Shown here: piece after piece, positions 1-8,872 of the stretch
How the letters are laid out: each line of letters opens with the position of its first letter
Numbering within the stretch: position 1 is the stretch's first letter
Assembly (NCBI RefSeq): GCF_028867935.1
Contig: NZ_JAPQNS010000001.1
Location: 868,001 to 932,000 of the forward strand
Direction: 5' to 3'
DNA length: 64,000 nucleotides
DNA from: Flavobacterium sp. SUN052
Lineage (GTDB): Bacteria; Bacteroidota; Bacteroidia; Flavobacteriales; Flavobacteriaceae
Notes under the pieces: generated by a model
What the model saw: only the letters and a program-made list of their open reading frames with translations
What the model was told of the DNA's origin: nothing
Databases searched by the model: none
Program-made: the position numbers and the translations under genes

Positions 1-1743
1 GGTTACGTCATACACCATGACTCCCCCGATGCGCTCAAGCGTAATAAAAGCATACTGACGACCATTGATCTCGGCGGTTGTGACCCCTTCTGGCTCGGGG
101 CCTTTGTTGTCAGAGCGATCTTTAACGGCTACCGAGTTACCATTGCTAGCATTGAACAACGCGGGGAAGCTGGCCCGCGTGTAGCGCTCAAAATCGTCGC
201 CACTGTCGTAAACCAGCGCGCCATTAATGTCCCGAATCGAAAACGAGCGGCCACCCAACACATTAATCTGGTCGAAATCGCCGTCGCCATCCGTATCGCC
301 GGTCTGATTGGTAACGGTCAGACGACCCAAAAGCTGGTTGTTTTTCAGGTCGGCGGCATTGGGGAATACAGTCGGGTCGAGTACATAACCAGCGGCATTC
401 ACCCGCACTTCTTCGGAAAGGCCAGGATAGTCGCGGGCGTCGCCCTCATTGGCCGTTACAAAATAGGTTTGACCACCTACTGAATAGGAAGCAATGGCGT
501 CGGGCAGATACAGGCCAAGAACGGGCTGTTTCTGTAAGGTCAGCGCACCACCCTGGTCAGTCGGGTCGAACGAGTTGATATCGAGGTTATGATTTTTCAG
601 ACCGAGTGGGCGAATCGGGTTTGGAGCCAGCGCTTTGTTGTCAAGGTCGATAACGGCAATGGCATTGTTTTCCTGCAAGGTCACATAAGCGAAGCGCGAG
701 TCTGGTGTAAAGGCCACGTATTCCGGTTCTAAATCCTGGGCTACCGTACTTCCATTGGCCACATTGCCCGATCGGCCAAAAATCCGAACACCCTGCGCCC
801 GCAAGGCATCGCGCTGGTCGTTGAGGGAGGTAAAACCCACGGTTGTAACGTTGACCTGCGACAAACTGGCGATTCCCCCACTGATGTCAATAATGGTTAC
901 CGAACCTTCGGGGTCCACACCCGTAGTAGAATAGCTATTGGGTTCGCCCTCATTAGCTGTCACCACATAGCGACCATTGGGCGAAAAGGCAATCATGTCG
1001 GGCATGGCACCGGCTGTCACCTGTTTTTGGAGGTTTCCGTTGACGTCATAAAACGCCACCGAACTGTTGGCTTGTGGGTTTAGCCCTTCCAGGGCCACCG
1101 CTACCAGCCCATCACGAACGGCCACGCTATTGATGTTGCCCAATGGCGAAATATCAATAGCTGTGATAGAAACGGGAGCTGCTGGGTTGGCGAAGTTTAC
1201 AATGTCTAGCCGCCTGCCTACGGAGTTGGCAATAAACAGGCGCTTACTACTCTTATCGAACGCTACAATTTCTGACGAGCCAGCAGTAGGGTTTCGGTAG
1301 CTGGTCAGCAGGCTCATTGATAGCGCACCAGATGGGGCTGGCATAGCTTTATCATTATCTACGAGCTGGATCAGGTGGGTAGGGGTGGCACCCGCCTGTA
1401 CACCAGTCAGGTTTTGCAACCGAAGGAAAATGAATTCGTCCGCTTCAGCGGCAGCGTCGTCCGTCACGGTCAGGGTTACCGATTGTGGGGCAGTGCTGTT
1501 TGCCGGGAATGTCACACTAGTGCCAGTTAAGGCATAGTCGGCTCCGCTGGTAGCGTTGCCCGACGATACAAATACCTGTACGGAAGCTGGGCTGGCGACT
1601 GGTGCGCTCAGATTCAGGTTAATAATAACTGTTCCGGCCGATTCAGCCATGGTACGGCTGGCCCCAACAAACGAAACCGTTTGAGCGGTGGCTACCGTAC
1701 AAAAACTCAGTAGCGAACCAATGATGAATAAAAATTTTCTCAT
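1..1743 (-). CDS. Choice-of-anchor I family secreted protein with Calx-beta domain (3' end beyond window)
   Basis: Reading frame open from the ATG at 1743 to the window edge: 581 codons with no stop, so the C-terminus is missing. A signal peptide covers about residues 1-20 and ends in TVATAQ. A Calx-beta-like domain follows (about 22-112, with GNATSGADYALTGTSVTFP). After it comes a beta-propeller-like region with motifs typical of the choice-of-anchor I family, such as TANEGEPNSY, FVTANEGDARDYPG and KGPEPEGV. Members of this family are exported proteins, often with a T9SS anchor at the C-terminus; that part cannot be seen here. Some members are annotated as phytase- or alkaline phosphatase-like, but I see no basis for a catalytic assignment. 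It is divergent from the ABC operon at 2082. Confidence 0.85.
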   Translation of the reverse strand, partial: MRKFLFIIGSLLSFCTVATAQTVSFVGASRTMAESAGTVIINLNLSAPVASPASVQVFVSSGNATSGADYALTGTSVTFPANSTAPQSVTLTVTDDAAAEADEFIFLRLQNLTGVQAGATPTHLIQLVDNDKAMPAPSGALSMSLLTSYRNPTAGSSEIVAFDKSSKRLFIANSVGRRLDIVNFANPAAPVSITAIDISPLGNINSVAVRDGLVAVALEGLNPQANSSVAFYDVNGNLQKQVTAGAMPDMIAFSPNGRYVVTANEGEPNSYSTTGVDPEGSVTIIDISGGIASLSQVNVTTVGFTSLNDQRDALRAQGVRIFGRSGNVANGSTVAQDLEPEYVAFTPDSRFAYVTLQENNAIAVIDLDNKALAPNPIRPLGLKNHNLDINSFDPTDQGGALTLQKQPVLGLYLPDAIASYSVGGQTYFVTANEGDARDYPGLSEEVRVNAAGYVLDPTVFPNAADLKNNQLLGRLTVTNQTGDTDGDGDFDQINVLGGRSFSIRDINGALVYDSGDDFERYTRASFPALFNASNGNSVAVKDRSDNKGPEPEGVTTAEINGRQYAFITLERIGGVMVYDVT

Positions 1744-1755
1744 GTTGTGTGCGAT

Positions 1756-1787
1756 AAAAGATAACGGAAGCGAGATTTGGCCGCAAA
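1756..1787 (-). promoter_or_regulatory. Possible Bacteroidota promoter for the choice-of-anchor I gene
   Basis: On the minus strand, TTTG (1784-1787) is followed after 20 bases by TATCTTTT (1756-1763), one mismatch from the TAnnTTTG box of the Bacteroidota housekeeping sigma factor. The implied leader before the ATG at 1743 would be only about 6 bases, which is short and lowers confidence. Confidence 0.3.
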
Positions 1788-1860
1788 GTTCTGAATTGCA
1801 TAATTACCGGGATATTAAGGTTTCAGGTAGGCACTTAACGCTTCGTTAATGTCTGTTTAA

Positions 1861-1900
1861 CCTGTCCGCTTTCGGACGGTAATGCGTCCGAGGGCGGACG
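1861..1900. promoter_or_regulatory. Tandem GTCCG/CGGAC dyads upstream of the adaptor/ABC operon
   Basis: Two small palindromes lie side by side: GTCCG-cttt-CGGAC at 1864-1877 and CGTCCG-aggg-CGGACG at 1885-1900. Their centres are 22 bp apart, about two helical turns. No T-run follows, so a terminator is unlikely. Related paired dyads occur at 15141-15176 and 36261-36299. A dimeric repressor or activator bound on one DNA face would fit, but no binding protein can be named from the sequence. Confidence 0.5.
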
Positions 1901-1970
1901 ATATAATTGCCAATTATGGAATTAACTTGCTGATAATCTGTGAACTGTTTCCTTTGGCATAGCAATTGAA

Positions 1971-2075
1971 AAGAGTGATAGTGCGAAAGAGTAAAGGAGC
2001 GGTTCGCCAGACAACCTTCTTTCTGTCCACTTAGTAAGCGCATCGCTCTTTCACTCTTTCGCACTATCACTCTTT
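1971..2075. repeat. Long imperfect inverted repeat just upstream of the adaptor gene
   Basis: Left arm 1971-2001 and right arm 2044-2074 are 31 bases each and complementary except at two positions, with a 42-base loop. The right arm is a pyrimidine tract (CTCTTTCACTCTTTCGCAC core) that ends 7 bases before the ATG at 2082. A close relative of the same tract, 27 of 32 positions identical, sits directly against the start codon of the serine hydrolase gene (25884-25915). In RNA the arms would form a long hairpin close to the translation start. Confidence 0.7.
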
Positions 2076-2081
2076 ATTATT

Positions 2082-3329
2082 ATGGATCGCGCATTACCCA
2101 AACGTTTCTGGACCCAGCAACGCATTGCTATTGCCGCTGGAGGAACTCTGGTGGTCGGATTACTGGCCTACACGTTCCTGCTCGCCGACACTCGCTCGAA
2201 GCTTAACGTTGAAAAAGAAAAAATTACCATCTCAACTGTTTCTACGGGTCCTTTTGAAGATTTCATTGCCGTAACGGGGGTTGTTCAACCCCTGAAAACA
2301 ATTCGACTTGATGCCATTGCTGGTGGTTACGTTACCGAAAAACTGGTTGAGGGCGGTACTATGGTAAAGCAGGGCGATGTGTTGCTTCGGCTGGAAAACC
2401 AAAACCTCCGGCTCAACTTCCTTCAGTCGGAAACAGAAGCCAACCGACTGGTGAACGATCTGCAAAATACCCGGCAGCGCCTGCGCGTTGAGCGCTATTC
2501 GCTCCGCAAAGCCCTCTCTGATCTCGACTTTCAGATTAGCCAGACCAAGGATGTATTCGACCGGCAGGCCAAGCTGTTCAAAGACAAGGTGATTTCAGAA
2601 CAGGATTACATGAAAGCCAAGCTCGATTACGAGCGATTGGTGGAGCAACGGAAAATTGAAGCTGAGTCGCAGAAATACCAGGAGGAAAACTCCAGAACGC
2701 AGATTCAAATGCTCGAAGGGACATTGGCCCGGACGCAGAAAAACGTGTCACTCTGGCAGCAAACGCTCAACAACTTAGTGGTGAAGGCACCGGTTTCAGG
2801 GCAGTTGTCGAGCATCGACGTGGAAGTAGGCTCTAACATTAATCAGGGTCAGAACATCGGCCAAATCGACGATATGAATGGCTTTAAAATGCGCGTTGGT
2901 GTCGATGAACATTATAACAACCGCATTTTCGCCGGTCTGAAAGGTACGTTTGAGTACAACGGTGCCAAGCATGAGTTGGAAATTACTCGCGTTTATCCTG
3001 AATCGCGCAACGGACGTATCGACGTTGACATGAAATTCACGAAAGGTGCCCCGAAAGATCTTAAACGTGGACAGTCGTCGCCGATTCAGCTGGAACTAGG
3101 TAAAGCAGCCAAAGCAATGCTGTTGCCTGTTGGTGGCTTCTTCTCTGATACCGGCGGTAACTGGGTGTATGTTGTGGATAACTCCGGCAAGCGGGCAACC
3201 AAACGAAACATCACTCTGGGCCGCAAAAACCCCGAGTTTTACGAGGTTCTCGAAGGGCTTCAACCCGGCGAACAGATCATTACAAGCAGTTACGAAAATT
3301 TTGGTGACAACGAAGTATTGGAGTTTTAA
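2082..3329 (+). CDS. Periplasmic adaptor subunit (HlyD/MacA-like) of an ABC efflux system
   Basis: 415 residues. One N-terminal membrane helix (about 16-35) is followed by the first half of a barrel-sandwich/lipoyl-like domain (about 70-105, with GGYVTEKLVEGGTMVKQGD). A long heptad-rich helical hairpin (about 108-225) comes next, then the second lipoyl half (VVKAPVSGQLSSIDVEVG) and beta-barrel and membrane-proximal domains to the C-terminus. In MacA-type systems this protein links an inner-membrane ABC permease to an outer-membrane channel. It is the first gene of the operon; the ATPase starts 6 bases after its stop. No outer-membrane TolC-like gene is nearby. The substrate is unknown; the gene could equally serve lipid or peptide export. 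Confidence 0.92.
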   Translation: MDRALPKRFWTQQRIAIAAGGTLVVGLLAYTFLLADTRSKLNVEKEKITISTVSTGPFEDFIAVTGVVQPLKTIRLDAIAGGYVTEKLVEGGTMVKQGDVLLRLENQNLRLNFLQSETEANRLVNDLQNTRQRLRVERYSLRKALSDLDFQISQTKDVFDRQAKLFKDKVISEQDYMKAKLDYERLVEQRKIEAESQKYQEENSRTQIQMLEGTLARTQKNVSLWQQTLNNLVVKAPVSGQLSSIDVEVGSNINQGQNIGQIDDMNGFKMRVGVDEHYNNRIFAGLKGTFEYNGAKHELEITRVYPESRNGRIDVDMKFTKGAPKDLKRGQSSPIQLELGKAAKAMLLPVGGFFSDTGGNWVYVVDNSGKRATKRNITLGRKNPEFYEVLEGLQPGEQIITSSYENFGDNEVLEF

Positions 3330-3335
3330 AAAATT

Positions 3336-4013
3336 ATGATCCAAACAATTAACCTCCAGAAGCTCTTCGCAACAGAAGAGGTCGAAACTACCGCCCTAAA
3401 CGGCATTAACATGGATGTGAAAGATGGCGAGTTTGTCGCGATTATGGGCCCTTCGGGCTGCGGCAAATCAACCCTTCTCAACATTCTGGGCCTGTTGGAT
3501 AACCCGTCAGATGGGGAGTATAACTTCTATGGCACGGCAGTGGCCAAAATGACCGAACGCCAGCGGGCACAACTTCGCAAAGGCAGCATTGGGTTCGTGT
3601 TTCAGAGCTTCAACCTGATCGACGAACTGACGGTATATGAAAACGTTGAGTTGCCGTTGCTGTACCTTAAAACCCCCGCCGACGAGCGTAAAACCCGTGT
3701 GGAAGAAGCCCTGACCCGGATGAACATCATGCACCGGCGCAATCACTTCCCGCAGCAGCTATCGGGTGGTCAGCAACAGCGTACGGCTATAGCACGCGCC
3801 GTAGTAGCCAAACCAAAGTTAATACTAGCCGATGAACCTACGGGTAACCTCGATTCGGTAAACGGCGAGGAGGTAATGAAACTATTGGGCGAATTAAACG
3901 ACGAGGGTACCACCATTATCATGGTTACTCACTCCCCATACGACGCCGGTTTTGCCCATCGGATCGTGAACCTGTTCGACGGCAAAGTAGTGACTGAGAA
4001 TTTCCACGTGTAA
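3336..4013 (+). CDS. ABC transporter ATP-binding protein (MacB/LolD type)
   Basis: 225 residues, normal length for a LolD/MacB-type nucleotide-binding subunit. Walker A GPSGCGKST is at 38-46, the Q-loop glutamine at Q90, the signature LSGGQQQR at 142-149, Walker B LILADE at 162-167, the D-loop GNLDS just after it, and the switch histidine at H199. All catalytic elements are intact. It should hydrolyse ATP to drive the FtsX-like permeases encoded directly downstream. It is the only ATPase subunit in the window although thirteen permeases of the matching type are present, so it may serve several of them. A 14-bp inverted repeat separates it from the first permease and could reduce downstream expression. 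Confidence 0.95.
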   Translation: MIQTINLQKLFATEEVETTALNGINMDVKDGEFVAIMGPSGCGKSTLLNILGLLDNPSDGEYNFYGTAVAKMTERQRAQLRKGSIGFVFQSFNLIDELTVYENVELPLLYLKTPADERKTRVEEALTRMNIMHRRNHFPQQLSGGQQQRTAIARAVVAKPKLILADEPTGNLDSVNGEEVMKLLGELNDEGTTIIMVTHSPYDAGFAHRIVNLFDGKVVTENFHV

Positions 4014-4019
4014 TCAGTC

Positions 4020-4048
4020 TGAGCCGCATGAGACTCTCATGCGGCTCA
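4020..4048 (+). other. Perfect 14-bp inverted repeat between the ATPase and first permease
   Basis: TGAGCCGCATGAGA (4020-4033) pairs perfectly with 4035-4048 around a single central base. In RNA the tip would open to a loop of about five bases. No T-run follows, so it is not a standard terminator; an mRNA-processing or attenuation hairpin is more likely. It buries a possible upstream ATG at 4028, which supports choosing 4067 as the permease start. Confidence 0.7.
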
Positions 4049-4066
4049 TGCATTTTACCCCATCCC

Positions 4067-6451
4067 ATGTTCCGCAACTACCTCACCATCGCTGTTCGCA
4101 CGCTGTGGCGCAACCGGCTATTTACCACTATCAACGTAGTTGGGTTATCTGTTGGGCTGGCCTGCGTAGTGGTATTGGTGCTGTTCGCGCAGAAATGCCT
4201 GACCTGGGACACGGCTCACGCTAATCTGGACCGTATCTATTACATCCAGACACAATCGGCCAACGGCGATACGCAGAATCAGACTGTGTATCCCTTGCTG
4301 GATCAGATGCTGCGGGACTACCCCGAAATTGAAGCGGGTACGCACGACCAGAACTGGAGCAATCCCTGGATTGAGTACGGCGACAAAAGTATTCAGGAGT
4401 CGACCAGTTACGTTGATTCTTCCTTTTTTAGAGTATTTACCTTTCCCCTAAAATTTGGCGATCCGACTACCGCACTACGTAACAAGCGATCGGTTGTATT
4501 GAACGAAGCCCTTGCCCAACACCTGTTTGGCGAGATAAATCCCGTTGGGAAGCGGGTTACGCTCAACGATACGCTTCAGTATACGATCACCGGCGTTCTG
4601 AATAAACTTCCTGGCAACTCATCGCTCCAGTTTGGTGTGTTGTTGCCCGCTGCTAACCTGCTCGATAATCCCGGTTTCAAAGAGAGCGCCGACTGGTATA
4701 ACAGCTTTGCCAGTACGTTTATACTGCTTAAGGAAGGTGCCGACCCTGCCCGCTTGCAGGCTAAACTGCCCCAGTTGGTTAAAGCTCATTATAAGAACGA
4801 TGGGCAACGCCGAGCCTTGTTGTTGAGCCCTTTTAAACAGTTCATCTACAACGAGAATCCCACGTTTCCGAACTTAATATATGGGGCCATTATGGTTGCC
4901 CTGTTTCTGTTGCTGATCATCAGCATAAACCTGATCAACCTCAATACGGCATCGGCCTTGCCCCGCGCCAAAGAGGTAGCCATGCGGCAGGTTGTGGGCG
5001 CTACCCGTCGGTTGGTACTGAATCAATTCTGGATCGAATCAGGATTGGTAGTCCTTATATCATTAGGGTTGTCGATCGCGTTTGCCGTGTATTTTTTGAT
5101 TCCGCGTTTTAATCAACTCCGCGACGGGCGGATGCAATTAGATATCAGCTGGGCCAATGATTATCCGACCATTCTGGCCGTGCTGGGCATTGCGCTGACA
5201 GTGGCCATTGTGGCTGGCACCTACCCGGCCCTGTACTTACTCGGGCTCAAGACCACCGAAGCCGTGAAAGGCAAAATCTCAGGAAATCCCAAAAGTGGTC
5301 GGTTGCGCCAGAATGCCCTGATTGTGCTTCAGTTTACGCTTGCCGTCATTTTTATTCTTGGCACCATCGGCATGCGGGAGCAAATCCAGTACATGAAACA
5401 GGCCGATCTTGGTTACGACAAAAACAATGTGCTGGTGTTTAAAACGAATCTGGCTTTCCGCAATGATAAAACTGCGCAGACGCAGGCTCAGGCAATTTTT
5501 GCCCGGTTGCGCCAGAATCCAAATGTCGTTTCGTTTACCAGTTCCGAACTGATTCCTGCCTTTTACTGGGACAATTTCAATTCGTATTATCCAGAGGGAA
5601 GTAAAGAGAATAGTATCAACATCAGGCACGTGTCGGGGGCCGTTGGGTTCACCGAAACGTACAGGATTCCCCTGCTCGAAGGGCGCAATTTCTCAGATGA
5701 GACGCCTGCCGATTCGGTCAATAATGCGGTGATCATTAATGAGTCGGCCATGAAAGCGTTCGGCTGGAAAACGGCGGTGGGCAAAAAGCTTCGGCAACTC
5801 AACAACACCGCGACGTTTACCGTCGTCGGTGTCACAAAAGATTACCACTACCGCACCCTCACCGACAAGGTAGGCCCCATGTTACAATGGTACAGCGGTC
5901 GGCCGGGTTTAAACGAGTTTTTGTCGGTACGGCTGGCTGATGAGACCAAAGCCCCGGCATTGATTAAGGAGCTGGAAGGGCAGTTTCAAAAGATACCCGC
6001 CCGTCGCGAACTATCGTATACCTACCTGTCCGACGAAGTAGCCAAAGCATATCAGTCCCTCGATAACGTATGGCAGATGATCAGCTTTGTTACGTTCATT
6101 GCCATTCTGACCGCCTGTGCCGGTATTTTCGGGTTGATCTCGCTGGTGGCCCGGCAACGCACTAAAGAAGTGGGTGTTCGGCGAGTGCTGGGCGCTTCGA
6201 TTATTAGTATTACAACGCTTCTATCGTCGGATTTTCTACGACTTGTTGGCATCGCCATCCTGATTGCCTCACCTGTGGGCTGGTGGCTGGGCGAAAAAAT
6301 GCTGACCCATTTTGCCTACCATATCAGCATACAGTGGTGGTATTTTGTGCTGGCAGGAGGAATGGCGGTAGGCATCGCGTTGGGTTCAGTGGTGTTTCAG
6401 GCCATTCGGGCTGCGATGATCAACCCGGTCAGAAGTTTGCGAAGTGAATAA
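4067..6451 (+). CDS. FtsX/MacB-type ABC transporter permease 1
   Basis: 794 residues from the ATG at 4067, where the family-typical opening MFRNYLTIAVRTLWRN begins. An in-frame ATG at 4028 lies in a hairpin stem and is rejected. The fold is two fused MacB-like halves. TM1 is at about 21-43, followed by a large periplasmic MacB_PCD-like domain to about 268. TM2-4 follow, then TM5 and a second periplasmic domain, and three final TMs. Each half carries the cytoplasmic coupling motif; here these are RAKEVAMRQVVGA (300-312) and RTKEVGVRRVLGA (about 698). The first is the most divergent of all thirteen permeases in the window (MRQ replaces VRK). It sits directly behind the adaptor and ATPase genes, so it is the best candidate for their direct partner. 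It ends NPVRSLRSE. Confidence 0.93.
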   Translation: MFRNYLTIAVRTLWRNRLFTTINVVGLSVGLACVVVLVLFAQKCLTWDTAHANLDRIYYIQTQSANGDTQNQTVYPLLDQMLRDYPEIEAGTHDQNWSNPWIEYGDKSIQESTSYVDSSFFRVFTFPLKFGDPTTALRNKRSVVLNEALAQHLFGEINPVGKRVTLNDTLQYTITGVLNKLPGNSSLQFGVLLPAANLLDNPGFKESADWYNSFASTFILLKEGADPARLQAKLPQLVKAHYKNDGQRRALLLSPFKQFIYNENPTFPNLIYGAIMVALFLLLIISINLINLNTASALPRAKEVAMRQVVGATRRLVLNQFWIESGLVVLISLGLSIAFAVYFLIPRFNQLRDGRMQLDISWANDYPTILAVLGIALTVAIVAGTYPALYLLGLKTTEAVKGKISGNPKSGRLRQNALIVLQFTLAVIFILGTIGMREQIQYMKQADLGYDKNNVLVFKTNLAFRNDKTAQTQAQAIFARLRQNPNVVSFTSSELIPAFYWDNFNSYYPEGSKENSINIRHVSGAVGFTETYRIPLLEGRNFSDETPADSVNNAVIINESAMKAFGWKTAVGKKLRQLNNTATFTVVGVTKDYHYRTLTDKVGPMLQWYSGRPGLNEFLSVRLADETKAPALIKELEGQFQKIPARRELSYTYLSDEVAKAYQSLDNVWQMISFVTFIAILTACAGIFGLISLVARQRTKEVGVRRVLGASIISITTLLSSDFLRLVGIAILIASPVGWWLGEKMLTHFAYHISIQWWYFVLAGGMAVGIALGSVVFQAIRAAMINPVRSLRSE

Positions 6452-6463
6452 ACCTCAACTTTT

Positions 6464-8857
6464 ATGATCCGTAATTATTTCAAAATCGCCTGGCGGAATC
6501 TCGCCAAAAACAAGCTATTCTCGGGCATCAATGTGTTCGGATTGGCCCTCGGTATGGCCAGTAGTTTACTGATCGGGCTGTGGGTTGGCGACAATCTAAG
6601 CTATGATCGGTTTCTGCCCGATGCCGAACGGATTCATTTTGTCCGGGTCAATTTTCAGAACCCAGTCACTGGAGAAATAGCAACAAACTTTGTTACCCCC
6701 GGCCCACTGCAGGAAGTCATTGCACAGCATATACCCGAAGTGGCCGCTGTGACCAAGATCAACTACGGACCGGAGTTACTACTAAAACCAGTTGGCCCAT
6801 CGGCTGCTGACAAGTCGGGTAAAGTAAAAGGTCACTATGCCACCGACGATTTTTTTGGGGTATTCGACTTGCCCGCGTTGGCCGGAAATCCCAAAGCTGC
6901 GTTGGCTCAGACCAATCAGATTGTGATTACCCGAGCGGTAGCTGACAACTTCTTTACTGGATCAGGAAATGACTACCAGCTAGCACTCGGGAAAACGATT
7001 CAACTCGACAACGATAAACTCTATGTAGTTGGAGCCGTGATCGAAAACCTGCCCCATGCCTCAACCCTCCAATTTGGCTGGCTCGTGAACTGGAAGGTTC
7101 AGCAGCAGGACTGGATGACAAAGTGGGGAAATAACAGCTTTCAAACGTTTGTCAGACTAAAGCCCAACATAACGCTGGCGCAGGCCGAAACGGCCATGAA
7201 GACAATTTATCCGCGCTTTGCAGGCAAGAATTTCGAAATCGGCAGACCAACCCTGCAACCCATCACGGACCTGCACTTGTATGCTGATTATAAAAATGGA
7301 AAGGCCGTTGGCGGACGCATCGAATACGTACGAATTTTCTCGTTGGTAGCCCTCTTTATTTTACTGATTGCCTGCATCAACTTCATCAATCTGGCCACGG
7401 CTCGTTCCGCCCTGCGGGCACGGGAAGTGGGGGTTCGGAAAGTGGTGGGTGCCTTGCGATCGTCGCTGATCGGGCAGTTTTTGAGCGAGTCGGTACTGAC
7501 CAGTTTGTTGGCTATTGTTCTGGCGCTTGGGCTCGTCTGGCTAGTTTTACCAACCTTCAACACCACATTTGGAAAACAACTGAGCATCGACCTGACAAGT
7601 CCGATTTTCTGGTTGAGCCTTGCCGGACTGGTACTGATTACTGGCTTTTTGTCAGGAAGTTATCCCGCCCTGTTCTTGTCGGGATTGCAGCCGGTCAAGA
7701 TATTGAAAGGCAAAATGCAGGCTGGCAATGGCCCAGCTTTGTTTCGGAAAACACTGGTTGTTTTTCAGTTCTCCTTGTCCATTTTCCTGATTGCGGGTGT
7801 GCTGGTAGTCGGTCAGCAGATGACATACTTACGAACCAAAAACCTTGGTCTTGATCGCGAGAACCTTATTTATGTGCCGCTTGAAGGGGCTCTGAATGTT
7901 GGTGATAAAACGGAAACATTCAGGCAGGAAGTGATGCGTCAACCATCAGTCGCTGCGGTCACCACGTCTAGCGATCTGCCTACGAACGTACAGAATTCAT
8001 CTGGCGATCTGGAATGGCCGGGTATGACGCAAACCACAGAAAGCAACGTATCGATTCTACAGGTAGGGGGTGATTTCATCAAGACAATGAACATAAAGTT
8101 GCTTGATGGGCGCGATTTCAGAACGACGGGTCTGGCCGATTCATCCAGCTACATCATCAACGAAGCGGCTGCCCGAATGATGGGGATGAAATCACCGGTA
8201 GGACAGGAGGTGAAATTCTGGCGGGGCAAAGGGCGCATTGTCGGTTTAATGAAAGATTTTCACCTAAGGTCGCTTCATGAGGCAATTACCCCGGTCATTC
8301 TGCTGTATAATCCATTGGAAAACAGTTACCTGCTTGTAAAAAGTCGCGCCGGGAAAACCCAGCAGACCATTGCCGACCTCGAACGCCTGACTAAACAGTT
8401 CAACCCAAACTATCCATTTACGTATCATTTTGTCGATGAAGCGTACGAAAAACTTTATAGTGCTGAACAGCAGGTCAGTACACTGGTCAATTATTTCGGA
8501 ATCCTGGCAATCTTGATCTCCTGTCTGGGCCTGTTCGGGCTGGCGGCCTTCACCGCCGAACAGCGTACTAAAGAGATTGGAGTTCGTAAAGTAATGGGTG
8601 CCAGCGTTGCCAATATCATCGGTCTGCTCTCCAAAGATTTTCTGATGCTGGTGTTGGTTGCCATTGTTTTGGCTTCTCCATTGGCCTGGTATGCGCTGAG
8701 ACAATGGCTCGGCACATTTGAGTACCGCACCGATTTGTCGTGGTCGATATTCCTAATAGCCGGTTTGCTGGCGGTGGGGATCGCCCTGCTCACAGTGAGT
8801 TTCCAAAGTATCAAAGCTGCGTTGATGAACCCGGTAAAATCATTACGGTCAGAGTAA
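6464..8857 (+). CDS. FtsX/MacB-type ABC transporter permease 2
   Basis: 797 residues, starting 12 bases after permease 1. TM1 is at about 21-41, the first periplasmic domain at about 45-285, and TM2 at about 288-310 (IFSLVALFILLIACINFINL). Coupling motif 1 is RAREVGVRKVVGA (318-330) and motif 2 is EQRTKEIGVRKVMGA, about 100 residues from the end. Both motifs are canonical, unlike those of permease 1. The periplasmic regions differ strongly from those of permeases 1 and 3, so a distinct substrate or partner is plausible. It ends NPVKSLRSE. Same operon as the adaptor and ATPase by strand and tight spacing. Confidence 0.93.
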   Translation: MIRNYFKIAWRNLAKNKLFSGINVFGLALGMASSLLIGLWVGDNLSYDRFLPDAERIHFVRVNFQNPVTGEIATNFVTPGPLQEVIAQHIPEVAAVTKINYGPELLLKPVGPSAADKSGKVKGHYATDDFFGVFDLPALAGNPKAALAQTNQIVITRAVADNFFTGSGNDYQLALGKTIQLDNDKLYVVGAVIENLPHASTLQFGWLVNWKVQQQDWMTKWGNNSFQTFVRLKPNITLAQAETAMKTIYPRFAGKNFEIGRPTLQPITDLHLYADYKNGKAVGGRIEYVRIFSLVALFILLIACINFINLATARSALRAREVGVRKVVGALRSSLIGQFLSESVLTSLLAIVLALGLVWLVLPTFNTTFGKQLSIDLTSPIFWLSLAGLVLITGFLSGSYPALFLSGLQPVKILKGKMQAGNGPALFRKTLVVFQFSLSIFLIAGVLVVGQQMTYLRTKNLGLDRENLIYVPLEGALNVGDKTETFRQEVMRQPSVAAVTTSSDLPTNVQNSSGDLEWPGMTQTTESNVSILQVGGDFIKTMNIKLLDGRDFRTTGLADSSSYIINEAAARMMGMKSPVGQEVKFWRGKGRIVGLMKDFHLRSLHEAITPVILLYNPLENSYLLVKSRAGKTQQTIADLERLTKQFNPNYPFTYHFVDEAYEKLYSAEQQVSTLVNYFGILAILISCLGLFGLAAFTAEQRTKEIGVRKVMGASVANIIGLLSKDFLMLVLVAIVLASPLAWYALRQWLGTFEYRTDLSWSIFLIAGLLAVGIALLTVSFQSIKAALMNPVKSLRSE

Positions 8858-8872
8858 AGACCCCAACAACAA

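Noticed and set aside
1..1743. Alkaline phosphatase or phytase assignment for the edge gene
   Set aside because: Only the secreted propeller-like and Calx-beta parts are visible; no catalytic motif is seen.
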